Shown here: positions 25,485 through 34,693 of the stretch, one piece after another
Layout of the letters: every line of letters begins with the position of its first letter
How positions within the stretch are numbered: position 1 is the stretch's first letter
Notes under the pieces: model-generated
The model's database searches: none
What the model saw: the letters and a program-made list of their open reading frames with translations, nothing else
Told to the model about the DNA's origin: nothing
DNA from: an uncultured Prevotellaceae bacterium
GTDB taxonomy: Bacteria; Bacteroidota; Bacteroidia; Bacteroidales; Bacteroidaceae
Length of the DNA: 45,351 nucleotides
Direction of reading: 5' to 3'
NCBI GenBank assembly: GCA_946541275.1
Contig: CAMNJH010000006.1
Coordinates: 1 to 45,351, forward strand
Made by a program: the position numbers and the translations under genes

Positions 25485-26519
25485 ATGAAGAACTATATGG
25501 AACCTTTTGCCGCCACACTGCTGGAGTGGTTCAGCCACTACGGGCGCGACTTGCCCTGGAGGGGGACACACGACCCCTACCTGATATGGCTGAGCGAGGT
25601 CATCTTGCAGCAGACGCGCATTGAGCAGGGGCGCGACTATTGGCTGCGCTTCATCAGCCGCTGGCCTACGGTGGAGCAGCTGGCCGCCGCCACCGAGGAG
25701 CAGGTGCTGCGCGAGTGGCAGGGCCTGGGATACTATTCGCGGGCCCGCCATCTGCACCAGGCAGCCCGGGAGGTGGTGGGCATGGGCGGCTTTCCGCAGA
25801 CCATCGAGGGCCTGCGCCGGCTGAAGGGCGTGGGTGACTATACCGCTGCTGCCATCGGCTCGTTCGCCTTCGGGCTGCCAGCCGCCGTGGTCGACGGCAA
25901 TGTCTACCGCGTGCTGGCCCGCCATTTTGCCATTGACACCCCCATCAACACCACCGAGGGCAAACACCTGTTCGCCCAGCTGGCCCAGCAGCTGCTGCCC
26001 GAGGACCGGGCTGCTGACTATAATCAGGCCATCATGGACTTCGGTGCCACGCAGTGCACTCCCGCATCGCCACAGTGCGGCCAGTGCCCGTTGCAGGCTT
26101 CGTGCCTGGCGCTGGCATCGAACATGGTGGGCGCGCTTCCCGTGAAGGAACGGAAGCTGACCGTGAAGGAGCGCCAGCTGATCTACGTCTACATCAGCTG
26201 CCAGCAGCAGACGGCCATACGCCGGCGCGGCGAAGGCGACATCTGGCAGGGCTTGTGGGAGCCCGTCAACGTGAGCGAACACCCCCAGCTGGCACCGCTG
26301 CTCGCTGAGGCCATCCTGCTGCGACAGGGTGTGCGCCATGTGCTCACGCACCGCATCCTGCTGGCTGACTTCTACCTGCTGCATACCGAACAGCGGCCCG
26401 CGCTGCCCGATGAATACATCTGGATTGACCAGGAGCAGATGGACCAATACGCCATACCCCGACTGATAGAAATCCTCCTTGAATCACTGCCTCAAAATCA
26501 TGGACGGACAAAAAAATAG
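25485..26519 (+). CDS. mutY: Adenine DNA glycosylase MutY
   Basis: Removes adenine mispaired with 8-oxoguanine or guanine in base-excision repair. The 344-aa protein has the helix-hairpin-helix and catalytic Asp region LKGVGDYTAAAIGSFAFG followed by VVDGNVYRVLAR, the catalytic Glu segment WLSEVILQQTR, and a 4Fe-4S loop with the C-x6-C-x2-C-x5-C spacing (CTPASPQCGQCPLQASC). The C-terminal NUDT1-like domain includes GEGDIWQGLWEPV. The track starts at TTG 25449, which lies inside the promoter; ATG 25485 is chosen. It appears to be transcribed alone, 61 nt before the sigma gene. Confidence 0.95.
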   Translation: MKNYMEPFAATLLEWFSHYGRDLPWRGTHDPYLIWLSEVILQQTRIEQGRDYWLRFISRWPTVEQLAAATEEQVLREWQGLGYYSRARHLHQAAREVVGMGGFPQTIEGLRRLKGVGDYTAAAIGSFAFGLPAAVVDGNVYRVLARHFAIDTPINTTEGKHLFAQLAQQLLPEDRAADYNQAIMDFGATQCTPASPQCGQCPLQASCLALASNMVGALPVKERKLTVKERQLIYVYISCQQQTAIRRRGEGDIWQGLWEPVNVSEHPQLAPLLAEAILLRQGVRHVLTHRILLADFYLLHTEQRPALPDEYIWIDQEQMDQYAIPRLIEILLESLPQNHGRTKK

Positions 26520-26564
26520 AAAAAATTCCAGTCAGGCTGTAACTTTTTTCCGCCTCAATCGTCT

Positions 26565-26572
26565 TACCTTTT
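26565..26572 (+). promoter_or_regulatory. Possible -7 box for the ECF sigma operon
   Basis: TACCTTTT differs from TAnnTTTG at the last base and is 15 nt before the ATG. GAGAGG directly before the start could act as a weak ribosome binding site. Confidence 0.4.
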
Positions 26573-26579
26573 AGAGAGG

Positions 26580-27098
26580 ATGAAAGAAATCAGCTTCCGC
26601 ACCGATGTGTTACCGCTGAAGGATGAACTCTTCCGGTTGGCACTGCGCATCACTCTCAACAGGGCTGATGCTGAGGATGTAGTGCAGGAAACAATGCTGA
26701 AAGTATGGAACCGACGTGAAACATGGGATACCCTGGAGTCGATAGAGGCATTCTGCCTGACAATATGCCGGAACATTGCCCTGGACAAGCTGAAGCGCGC
26801 CGACAACCATAGCGCCACCCTGGAAGAGGATGGAATGGACAGGGCTGACAGGTCGTACGACTCCAATCCGGAGGAGCAGACCGTACAGCGGGATCGCGTG
26901 ACCATGGTGAGGAAACTCATTGACCAACTGCCCGAGAAACAGCGCACCTGCATGCAGCTGCGCGACATGGAGGGCAAACCCTATAAGGAAATTGCAAAGG
27001 TGATGGGCATTACCGAGCAGCAAGTGAAGGTGAACATCTTCCGTGCACGGCAGAGCATCAAAGAAAAGTTTCAACAAATTGAGCAATATGGACTATAA
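26580..27098 (+). CDS. ECF-type RNA polymerase sigma factor
   Basis: A 172-aa sigma70-family protein with only regions 2 and 4. Region 2 is in LFRLALRITLNRADAEDVVQETMLKVWN and CRNIALDKLKR. Region 4 is in IDQLPEKQRTCMQLRDMEGKPYKEIAKVMG and the DNA-reading helix ITEQQVKVNIFRARQSIKEK. The linker (HSATLEEDGMDRADRS) is acidic. The last 11 nt overlap the next gene, which has a single membrane helix and so is likely its anti-sigma. Target genes are not apparent. Though near a SusC/SusD locus, it lacks a FecR-type partner, so it is more likely a general envelope or housekeeping ECF factor. Confidence 0.92.
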   Translation: MKEISFRTDVLPLKDELFRLALRITLNRADAEDVVQETMLKVWNRRETWDTLESIEAFCLTICRNIALDKLKRADNHSATLEEDGMDRADRSYDSNPEEQTVQRDRVTMVRKLIDQLPEKQRTCMQLRDMEGKPYKEIAKVMGITEQQVKVNIFRARQSIKEKFQQIEQYGL

Positions 27099-27585
27099 GT
27101 ACATTGAGCAGCTGCTAGAACGCTACTTCCAGGGTGAGACGACCTTGCAGGAAGAGCAAATCCTGAAGTCGTTCTACACCCAGGGCGCCGATGAGATGCC
27201 CCAGGGGCTGAGGCAGTATGCACCGCTCTTTGAGGTGGTCAATGAGAAACCCGAGCTGGACGAGGACTTCGACCAGATGGTTCTCAGCAAGACCGAGGAC
27301 ATCCCTCAGGTGAAGGCACGCGTGGTCAGCCTCACCGAGCGCTTGCGCCCACTTTTCGGAGCCGCTGCCACCGTGGCCATCCTGCTCACCCTGGGCAATG
27401 CCATCAGCCAGTCGATGAAGAACAACAATGTGTGGGTGGACATGGACCAGTATGCCACCAATGAGGTGGTCAGCGAAGGGCCTGCCGTGGCCTATGGGCA
27501 AGTGAGCGACTCGCTGACATTGGCCAAGGACGAACAACAGATGGTAGCACCTGTTGACTCACTGATAGGCGCCAATCTGGACTAA
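27088..27585 (+). CDS. Single-pass membrane protein, likely anti-sigma factor
   Basis: A 165-aa protein that starts inside the sigma gene (ATG 27088; the track start at 27043 would overlap it more and loses the family-like opening MDYKYIEQLLERYFQGETTL). The cytoplasmic N-terminal part is acidic and helical, a membrane helix lies at about 90-108 (PLFGAAATVAILLTLGNAI), and a short periplasmic tail follows. Layout and translational overlap with the sigma gene suggest an anti-sigma factor, but no FecR or ZAS zinc motif is seen. Confidence 0.7.
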   Translation: MDYKYIEQLLERYFQGETTLQEEQILKSFYTQGADEMPQGLRQYAPLFEVVNEKPELDEDFDQMVLSKTEDIPQVKARVVSLTERLRPLFGAAATVAILLTLGNAISQSMKNNNVWVDMDQYATNEVVSEGPAVAYGQVSDSLTLAKDEQQMVAPVDSLIGANLD

Positions 27586-27654
27586 CAAAAGAAATATATT
27601 TCTATGCTTTCTCTATAACAATTATCATTTAGGATTAAAACAAAACTTCAAAGC

Positions 27655-27673
27655 TGTGAAGCTTCACATTTTT
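27655..27673 (+). terminator. Palindrome with T-run after the sigma operon
   Basis: TGTGAAGCTTCACA is a perfect 14-bp palindrome followed by TTTTT, so it can fold as a 5-bp stem with a 4-nt loop and act as a weak intrinsic terminator. Confidence 0.45.
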
Positions 27674-27688
27674 CCAAGAAGGAGTAAT

Positions 27689-27718
27689 GGGCCGACCGTC
27701 TAGCGCGACAGTCGGCCC
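27689..27718 (+). terminator. Strong hairpin terminator candidate
   Basis: GGGCCGAC-c-GTC, a 6-nt loop, GAC-a-GTCGGCCC: 11 paired bases around one mismatch, followed by CTCTGTTTGTT. It separates the sigma operon from the pectin locus. The rest of the 339-bp gap (27586-27924) is AT-rich and shows no gene. Confidence 0.65.
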
Positions 27719-27888
27719 CCTCTGTTTGTTGAGGGGTAGCTTGCTGTGGGCAATTATCTGAGGCTATTTCTCATTCCTCATTCCTTATTTTTCATTTACA
27801 ACAGAGGCCGGCTCTCACCAGCATGTTCAGAAAAACCCAATAAGTGCAAAAAAGTTTGCAAAAACTTTCTTATCTCAAAAAAAATGCT

Positions 27889-27896
27889 TAATTTTG
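27889..27896 (+). promoter_or_regulatory. Promoter -7 box for the pectin locus
   Basis: TAATTTTG, 28 nt before the GH28 ATG. The -33 region is weak, as expected if an unlinked activator controls the locus. Confidence 0.6.
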
Positions 27897-27924
27897 CTCC
27901 CGTAACTAACTGCAGCGAAATACT

Positions 27925-29361
27925 ATGTTAAGGAAGAATCTTTTTTTTGTAGTTGTATTAGCTTTCTTTGCGTCGTCACTCTTTGCCCAGACGACCTATA
28001 GTGTGCTTGATTTCGGAGCCAAGGGAGACGGGGTGACTGACGATGCTGCCGCCATTCAGCGTGCCATTGACAAGTGTAGCAGTGAAGGTGGGGGACGCGT
28101 GCTGCTGCCCCGCCAGCACACCTTCCTCTGTGGTCCTGTGGAGCTGAAGAGCCATGTGGAGTTGCACCTGGAGTCGACAGCCACGCTGCTGTGCAATCCT
28201 GACGAGAGTATCTACCACTTGAGTGCCTTCGGCGAAAACCGTGGCGAGGGCATGATGTGGCTCTGGGCCAAGAACGCCCGCAATCTGAGCATCACAGGCC
28301 GCGGCACCATACACGGCAACGGAATAAAGTTCATGGGCATGGAGCTGAGCGACAGCTACGAGCTGAAGCCCCTGGCCGACCAGGCCTTCGACCCCCGTCC
28401 GCATGTGCTGACGCTCATAGGCTGCGACAATCTGCTCATCCGCGATGTCACCATCATGGAGGGTGCTTACTGGACAGTGCACCTAGTGGGCTGTAATGTG
28501 GCCAATATTGACGGCATCAACCTGCTGAACAACCTGAAGATACGCAATGGCGACGGCATCGACCTGGACCACTCTAAGAATGTGCGCATCTCTAACTGCC
28601 ACATCACCAGTGGCGATGACTGCATCTGCCTGAAGAACCGTCGCGAATGGCAGGAGTATGGCGCCTGCCACGATATTGTGGTGACCAACTGCACCCTCAG
28701 CTCACGCTCATGCGCCATCAAGCTGGGCAGTGAGAACATGGACAATATCTATAATGTGCTGTTCGACAACTGCATCATCACTGGTTCCAACCGTGGCGTG
28801 GGCATCCAGAACCGCGACGAGGGTACCATCACCGACGTCACTTTCTCGAACATCATGATGGACCTGCAGCTGTGGAGCGACGTGTGGTGGGGAAAGGCCG
28901 AGCCTATCTACGTGACCAGCTATCCCCGGGCCGACGGCAACCATAAGGATGCCAACTGGCGCTTCCCCAAGGGTGAGACGCAAGGCCGCTGTGGAGCCGT
29001 AAGCCGCATCACCTTCAATAATATTCAGGCCACTTCTGAGAACGGGTGCTTCATTGGCGGTGATACGCCCGACAAGGTGAGCGACATCACCCTGCACAAT
29101 GTGACGCTGAACCTGCGCCGGCAGACCACCTATGCCAATGGCATCTACGACAAGCGCCCCTGCAAGGGCGAGACCTTTGTTACGGGCCGCGTCTATGGTG
29201 TCTACATTGAGCAGGCCACAGGCGTCAGCACTGAGAACCTGACGGTGAACAACTATCTGTCGAACTATGAAGGCAAGGTGAAATACCCCTCGAACACGCT
29301 GAATCCCGTGAAGCGGCTGAAGAACTTTGTCAACAAGACGGCCGGCGAGCTGACCCAGTGA
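27925..29361 (+). CDS. Exported glycoside hydrolase family 28 enzyme (polygalacturonase-like)
   Basis: A 478-aa right-handed beta-helix enzyme acting on pectic galacturonan, with signal peptide cleavage near SLFAQ. The N-terminal YSVLDFGAKGDGVTDDAAAIQRAID and TGRGTIHGNG are GH28 hallmarks. Catalytic aspartates are Asp210 in NGDGIDLD and Asp231-Asp232 in SGDDCICLK. The classical GHG motif is replaced by SRSCAIKLGS and the RIK motif by GVGIQNRDEG, as in divergent subfamilies, so exo- or rhamnogalacturonan-type activity is possible. It probably works in the periplasm, first in an operon with SusC and SusD, and its products would feed KduI/KduD encoded on the other side of repeat copy C. Confidence 0.93.
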   Translation: MLRKNLFFVVVLAFFASSLFAQTTYSVLDFGAKGDGVTDDAAAIQRAIDKCSSEGGGRVLLPRQHTFLCGPVELKSHVELHLESTATLLCNPDESIYHLSAFGENRGEGMMWLWAKNARNLSITGRGTIHGNGIKFMGMELSDSYELKPLADQAFDPRPHVLTLIGCDNLLIRDVTIMEGAYWTVHLVGCNVANIDGINLLNNLKIRNGDGIDLDHSKNVRISNCHITSGDDCICLKNRREWQEYGACHDIVVTNCTLSSRSCAIKLGSENMDNIYNVLFDNCIITGSNRGVGIQNRDEGTITDVTFSNIMMDLQLWSDVWWGKAEPIYVTSYPRADGNHKDANWRFPKGETQGRCGAVSRITFNNIQATSENGCFIGGDTPDKVSDITLHNVTLNLRRQTTYANGIYDKRPCKGETFVTGRVYGVYIEQATGVSTENLTVNNYLSNYEGKVKYPSNTLNPVKRLKNFVNKTAGELTQ

Positions 29362-29430
29362 TGGGCGAGCGACAATGAAAAACCGACAATAAAAAATCAA
29401 ACCAATATTATTCATCAAAATCAAACATTT

Positions 29431-32400
29431 ATGCGAAACGTACAAAAAGCATTCAGCCGCACACTGACGCTGGCCTTGCTCCTGATGACAGCTACTGTCA
29501 GCTGGGCGCAGCAGCGCATCGGCGGCACAGTGAGAGACGGTCAGGGCGAAGCCCTTATCGGCGTGAGCGTGAAGGAGGTGGGCACCACGAACGGCGCCAC
29601 CACCGATATTGACGGACACTTCACTATCATGGCGAAAGCTGGCGCCAACCTGGAATTCACCTACATTGGATACACCTCGCAGACATTACGCGCCCAGAAC
29701 GGCATGGTGGTCACACTCAAGGAAGACAACCAGCTGCTGGAGGAAGTGGTGGTGGTGGGCTACGGCACCATGCGCCGTAAGGACGTCACCTCCAGTATTA
29801 CCACCGTGCAGGCCAAAGACCTGAACCAAGGCGTATTCACCGATCCCGCCTCCATGCTGCAAGGCAAGGTGGCCGGCCTGAGTATCACTTCCAGTGGTGA
29901 CCCCAACGGCACACCCAGCATCACGCTGCGTGGTGCATCGTCACTGCGCGAGGGCGCAGCCATGGAGCCCTACTATGTTATCGATGGAATACCCGGCGTG
30001 GACATCTCAATGGTGGCTCCCGACGATATTGAGAGTATCGACGTGCTACGCGACGCCTCCGCCACTGCCATCTATGGCTCGAAGGCTGCCAACGGCGTGA
30101 TTATCATCACCACCAAGAGCGGACAGGAGGGACGCACTAATGTGAACTATAACGGATACGTGGCCATCTCGAAAGTGCTGAAGACCCTTGACATGGCCAA
30201 TGCCGGCCAGCTGCGTGCTGCAGGTGAGGTGGTGGCAGGCGAGGATTACGGCGCCAACACCGACTGGCAGGATGAAGTGCTGCGCACGGGCATTGCCCAC
30301 AACCACAACGTGAGCATCAACGGCGGAAGTAAGTCGACCAAATATCTGGCCTCACTGAACTACGTGAACAACGAGGGCGTCATCCGTGGCACCGACATGA
30401 ACCGCATCAACGCCCGCGCACTGATGTCGACCAGCATTCTGAAGGATCATCTGAACATCTCGCTCGGCGTGAACGCCATGCAGGGTAAGCACCACGGCGT
30501 GCCCGTGGGCATCAACGGTGAGAGCGTGCTCGACGCCATGAACTACTACTCGCCCACCAACCCCGTGCGCAATGAAGCCGGCACCTGGTTCAACATGAAC
30601 TACGGCTCGCAGAACTACAACCCCTTGTCGATGATTAACGAAGACAGCAACGACCGCACCTGGAAGCGCATGCAGATAACGGGCAAGGCTTCGCTGAAAA
30701 TCATCGAGGGCCTGGTGTGGAATGCCAACTACTCGTACAACAACCGCCAGACCGTGTACAGCTACTACAACAGTTCGCTGTCGCAACTGCCCTATGGTGG
30801 CACGGCCGGCAAGGCCTACCGCCAGACTCGCATGGGCGATGACCAGACCTTCGAGACCTATGTGAACCTGGACCAGACCTTTGCCCGTGTTCACAAGCTG
30901 GGCCTGATGGCTGGTTACACCTGGGAGGAGCGCAACAGCGACGACGGCTTCGGACTGGCTGTGTTCAACTTCTACGACGATGCGCTGGGCTACAACAACC
31001 TGAGCTATGCAAACCTGATGCGCGGCATGACCGACGTGGACAGCGGCGTGAAGGAGACCATACGCAACATTTCGTTCTACGGACGTCTGAACTACAGCTA
31101 TGACAGCCGCTACATGCTGCAGGCCACCCTGCGCCGCGACGGTAGCAGCGTCTTCGGCAAGAACCACCGCTGGGGTACCTTCCCCTCGGTATCAGTAGCT
31201 TGGAACATTGCCGAGGAGAAGTTCATGGAGAACTCCGTCTTCGACCAGTTGAAGCTGCGTGCCGGCTATGGTGTCAGCGGTAACGCCCTGGGCTTCGGTG
31301 CCTACACCGCCATTGCCACCTACGGCCTGAACTCGGCCAACACCTTCGTCTATGCCAACCCCGACGGCACCATGGCTACCTACTCAAAGCTGGAAGCCAC
31401 GAAGAACGCCAACCCCGACCTGAAGTGGGAGTCGACCGCCATGCTCAACATCGGCCTCGACTTTGCCTTCTTCAACAGCCGACTCAGCGGTAGCATTGAG
31501 TTCTACAACAAGAAGACCTCTGACCTTATCTGGAATTATCCCGTCTCTACCAATATCTATCCCGTGGGCACCATGACGGCCAACGTGGGCGAAATCAGTA
31601 ACCGCGGTATTGAGCTGACCGTCAACGCTGTGCCCGTTCGCACGAAGGACTTCCAGTGGCAGACCACACTCAACCTTGCTCACAACAAGAACAAGGTGGA
31701 GAAGATTTCGAACGCAGCCTTCAGCGTTGACTATATCGACTGGGGTAACCCCAACATTGCCGGTATCGCCTCTAACGGCGACGTGATGCGCATCATGGAA
31801 GGCCAGCCCATCGGCACGTTCTATACCTATGAGTTTGCCGGCTACGACAATAATGGTGCCTCTACCTACTATGTGCACGACCCCGTGACCAACGAGCGCA
31901 CGGGTGCCACTACCAATGACCCCCAGAAAACCGACAAGACCATCGTCGGCTCGGCACAGCCTAAGCTGACCTACGGTTGGAACAACACGCTGAGCTATAA
32001 GGGCTGGAGCCTCACAGCCTTCTTCCAGGGTACCCTGGGCAACAAGATTATGAACGCCACCCGCGCTCACTACAGCGCCCGCTCGCACACCTCGGGCGGT
32101 AAGAACGTGCTGGAGGATGCCCTCAACGACCCGCACTTCAAGAGTGATCCTAACTTCCACCTGCCTTCTGACCGCTACCTGGAGAACGGAAACTACCTGC
32201 GCCTGAAGACCCTCACGCTGGGCTATACCTTCCGCAACCTGGGCGGATGGGCACAGGACATCACCCTCTACGGAACGGCCAACAACCTGCTCACCCTGAC
32301 CAGCTACAAGGGACTGGATCCCGAGGTCAACCTGGGTGGACTGCAGCCCGGCCTGGACCTGCGCGAGACTTTCTATCCCCATACCCGCAGCTACATGGTG

Positions 32401-32913
32401 GGTGTGAAGATCAACTTTGGCGGTGGCGAGAAGAAGTCTGATGCCGCCACGAAGACCGTCTACGTGACTGACAACAGCGAGATGGAGCGCCTCAACAATG
32501 AAATTGCCCGTCTGCGCTATGAGCTGGACAACCTGCCAAACATCAAGCCTGACAACGTGAAGATTATAGATAACAGCAGGATTGTCACCTTCCCCTACCT
32601 GGTGAACTTCAACATTGGCCAGAGCACCGTGGAGAACCGCGACAAGGTGAACCTGGAGTCAGTGGCCCAGATGATCAAGTCTACGCCCGAGAAGAAGTAC
32701 ACCATCTATGGCTATGCCGACAAGCAGACCGGCAGCGAGGAGCGCAACGTCCAGCTGGCCCAGGAGCGTATGAAGAATGTGTACGACATGCTGGTCAACC
32801 AGTATGGTGTGGATTCCAGTCAGCTGGTGCGAGAGGCCAAGGGCGGCGTTGACGTGATGTACCTCAACGACCCGCAGCTCAGCCGCTCGGTCCTCATCTC
32901 TGAAGTAAAGTAA
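29431..32913 (+). CDS. SusC-type TonB-dependent receptor fused to a C-terminal OmpA-like domain
   Basis: Outer-membrane oligosaccharide importer of 1160 aa. Order: signal peptide (ending VSWAQ); CarboxypepD_reg-like domain (about 28-105, IGGTVRDGQGEALIGVSVKE); TonB-box region EEVVVVGYG; plug (about 120-235, YVIDGIPGVD, DASATAIYGSKAANGVIIITTK); and a 22-strand barrel ending MVGVKINFGG near 998. Ordinary SusC proteins stop at that final strand. Here a linker with a short coiled coil (SEMERLNNEIARLRYELDN, about 1016-1034) leads to an OmpA/MotB-type peptidoglycan-binding domain (about 1050-1160), with FNIGQSTVENRDKVNLESVA, IYGYADKQTGSEERN and LAQERMKNVYDML. The predicted mDAP-binding Asp and Arg are present. 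The barrel's C-terminus faces the periplasm, so the tail could anchor the importer to the wall. Confidence 0.93.
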   Translation: MRNVQKAFSRTLTLALLLMTATVSWAQQRIGGTVRDGQGEALIGVSVKEVGTTNGATTDIDGHFTIMAKAGANLEFTYIGYTSQTLRAQNGMVVTLKEDNQLLEEVVVVGYGTMRRKDVTSSITTVQAKDLNQGVFTDPASMLQGKVAGLSITSSGDPNGTPSITLRGASSLREGAAMEPYYVIDGIPGVDISMVAPDDIESIDVLRDASATAIYGSKAANGVIIITTKSGQEGRTNVNYNGYVAISKVLKTLDMANAGQLRAAGEVVAGEDYGANTDWQDEVLRTGIAHNHNVSINGGSKSTKYLASLNYVNNEGVIRGTDMNRINARALMSTSILKDHLNISLGVNAMQGKHHGVPVGINGESVLDAMNYYSPTNPVRNEAGTWFNMNYGSQNYNPLSMINEDSNDRTWKRMQITGKASLKIIEGLVWNANYSYNNRQTVYSYYNSSLSQLPYGGTAGKAYRQTRMGDDQTFETYVNLDQTFARVHKLGLMAGYTWEERNSDDGFGLAVFNFYDDALGYNNLSYANLMRGMTDVDSGVKETIRNISFYGRLNYSYDSRYMLQATLRRDGSSVFGKNHRWGTFPSVSVAWNIAEEKFMENSVFDQLKLRAGYGVSGNALGFGAYTAIATYGLNSANTFVYANPDGTMATYSKLEATKNANPDLKWESTAMLNIGLDFAFFNSRLSGSIEFYNKKTSDLIWNYPVSTNIYPVGTMTANVGEISNRGIELTVNAVPVRTKDFQWQTTLNLAHNKNKVEKISNAAFSVDYIDWGNPNIAGIASNGDVMRIMEGQPIGTFYTYEFAGYDNNGASTYYVHDPVTNERTGATTNDPQKTDKTIVGSAQPKLTYGWNNTLSYKGWSLTAFFQGTLGNKIMNATRAHYSARSHTSGGKNVLEDALNDPHFKSDPNFHLPSDRYLENGNYLRLKTLTLGYTFRNLGGWAQDITLYGTANNLLTLTSYKGLDPEVNLGGLQPGLDLRETFYPHTRSYMVGVKINFGGGEKKSDAATKTVYVTDNSEMERLNNEIARLRYELDNLPNIKPDNVKIIDNSRIVTFPYLVNFNIGQSTVENRDKVNLESVAQMIKSTPEKKYTIYGYADKQTGSEERNVQLAQERMKNVYDMLVNQYGVDSSQLVREAKGGVDVMYLNDPQLSRSVLISEVK

Positions 32914-32953
32914 CTGAAAGGTTAAAAGGTAACAAAGTAAAAAGCTTAAAATT

Positions 32954-34660
32954 ATGACAAACAACATATTGAAAGTATTCTGTGGCTGCCTCATTGGCTG
33001 CGGTGTTGCCGCAGCACTGACCAGCTGCACCGACCTGGACGTTACGCCCGAGTCGCAATACACCAAATACCCCGCATCCGACATTGCTCAGGAGGCACAG
33101 CTGGCCGATGTCTACTTCCACCTGCGTGGCACACTGGGCCGCCGCTACATGGAGGCACAGTCGCTGGCCAGCGATGAGTGGGTGGGCATCAGCTTCGATG
33201 GCGACTACTACGACAGCGGTACCTATGCACACACCTGTCTGCACAACTTCTCGTTCACCGACCCCAGCATCGGCTGGTATGACGAAGTCACGGCTGGCAT
33301 CACCAAGGCTAACCAGGCCATCTACAACATGGGCGGCATTGAGCAGTCGCCCGAGGGCACGGCTCCTGCCCGCGCTATGCGTGCCTACTACACATGGATA
33401 CTGATGGACAGCTATGGCGACACACCTATACTGGATCATCTCATTGCTGAGGATGAGGCCGTGGTGCGCCAGCCCCGTGCCGACGTGGCCCGCTGGATTG
33501 AGAAAGAGCTGCTCGACATCATCCCTCTGCTCAGCGACAAGAACGACGCCTCCACCTATGGCAAGCCCAACAAGTGGATGGCTGAGGCACTGCTGGTGAA
33601 GCTCTACATCAACTGGCCCGTCTATACCGCCAGCGACGTGACTAAGTACGACGCTGCCAGCTACAGCAACGAGCACCTGCAGGATGTGGTGAAGTACTGC
33701 GACGAGATTATCGGGAGTGGCCTGTTCGACATTGCCGAGGGCAGCAACGGCTACCGCTCGAAGTTCTTCCCCGACAACTCCGAGCGTGGCATCAAGGACT
33801 TCATCTATGTGATGCCCTTCGACGCTCTGACACAGCAGGGCTTCCAGTACTGCCGCCCGCGCATCTGGCGCCAAGGCCGTAACGACGGCAATGGCGGTCC
33901 CGGTTACTTCGGTAGCGACATCGGCAACAGCACCGGTGGCAACTTCTCCATGACTCCCGAGATGAGCGACCTGATGATGGCTCTCCCCAAGGACGACCGT
34001 CAGGAGAACATCCTCGCCGGGCAGATTTACATGTTCAACCCCGAGACCTTCGCCAAGACTTCCACACCTTATCTTTATAAGGGCGAGCCCGTAGTGCTGA
34101 CGAAGACCATCACCCTGAAGCGCAAGGATGCCGATGGCAACATCATTGACCCCGTTCAGACCAATACGGGTAAGGACGTGAACGGATGGAGCCAGGGCTA
34201 CAAGAGCGTGAAGTGGTTTGTCATTGCCAGCGACTTCAGTAACGGCCGCAACCAGAGCAACGACCTGCCCATCTTCCGTTATGCTGACATTCTGCTCACC
34301 AAGGCTGAGGCTATCACACGTGGCGCTTCTGCCACCATGGGGCACACACCGCAGAGCCTGTTCAACATTATCCGTACTTACGCCAACGCTCCTACGCTCG
34401 ACCACAACCCCTCACTGCAGGAACTGCTGGATGAGCGCGGACGTGAGTTCTTCGACGAGAACTGGCGTCGTAACGACATGATTCGCTTTGGTACGTTCGA
34501 GAGCAACTACGGCTTCCACACCACCCAGTGGCTCGACCCGCTGGACAACACTGTGAAGGCTTTCCCAACGGCTCGCTTCGACAAGGAGTGCCGCATCTTC
34601 CCCATTCCCGAGGGAACGCTTAACAACAACACCAACTGGAAGCAGAATCCTGGCTACTAA
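32954..34660 (+). CDS. SusD/RagB-family glycan-binding lipoprotein
   Basis: Surface lipoprotein of 568 aa (lipobox ALTSC, Cys25) that acts as the lid of the SusC importer encoded 40 nt upstream. The SusD signature is seen in CTDLDVTPESQYTKYP, the TPR-like helices (AMRAYYTWILMDSYGDTPIL, KWMAEALLVKLYINWPVY), FRYADILLTKAEAITRG and the end DERGREFFDENWRRNDMIRFG. The C-terminus FPIPEGTLNNNTNWKQNPGY is the classic SusD ending. Pectic oligosaccharide is the likely ligand because of the GH28 gene in the same operon; this is inference. Confidence 0.95.
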   Translation: MTNNILKVFCGCLIGCGVAAALTSCTDLDVTPESQYTKYPASDIAQEAQLADVYFHLRGTLGRRYMEAQSLASDEWVGISFDGDYYDSGTYAHTCLHNFSFTDPSIGWYDEVTAGITKANQAIYNMGGIEQSPEGTAPARAMRAYYTWILMDSYGDTPILDHLIAEDEAVVRQPRADVARWIEKELLDIIPLLSDKNDASTYGKPNKWMAEALLVKLYINWPVYTASDVTKYDAASYSNEHLQDVVKYCDEIIGSGLFDIAEGSNGYRSKFFPDNSERGIKDFIYVMPFDALTQQGFQYCRPRIWRQGRNDGNGGPGYFGSDIGNSTGGNFSMTPEMSDLMMALPKDDRQENILAGQIYMFNPETFAKTSTPYLYKGEPVVLTKTITLKRKDADGNIIDPVQTNTGKDVNGWSQGYKSVKWFVIASDFSNGRNQSNDLPIFRYADILLTKAEAITRGASATMGHTPQSLFNIIRTYANAPTLDHNPSLQELLDERGREFFDENWRRNDMIRFGTFESNYGFHTTQWLDPLDNTVKAFPTARFDKECRIFPIPEGTLNNNTNWKQNPGY

Positions 34661-34693
34661 GCACTGGCTGACCTCTTAGGTCTACACTGCACG

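Noticed and set aside
25464-26447. 327-aa minus-strand ORF antisense to mutY
   Set aside because: The MutY iron-sulphur and catalytic motifs are on the plus strand; the antisense product is low-complexity in Leu, Gln and His.
32894-34405. 503-aa minus-strand ORF antisense to susD
   Set aside because: The SusD reading is clear on the plus strand. The antisense frame is open because of codon bias and has no domain signature.
26580-34660. ECF sigma/anti-sigma pair as dedicated regulator of the adjacent pectin locus
   Set aside because: Two hairpins and a separate promoter lie between, the partner lacks FecR features, and the SusC has no N-terminal signalling extension. Proximity alone does not support the link.
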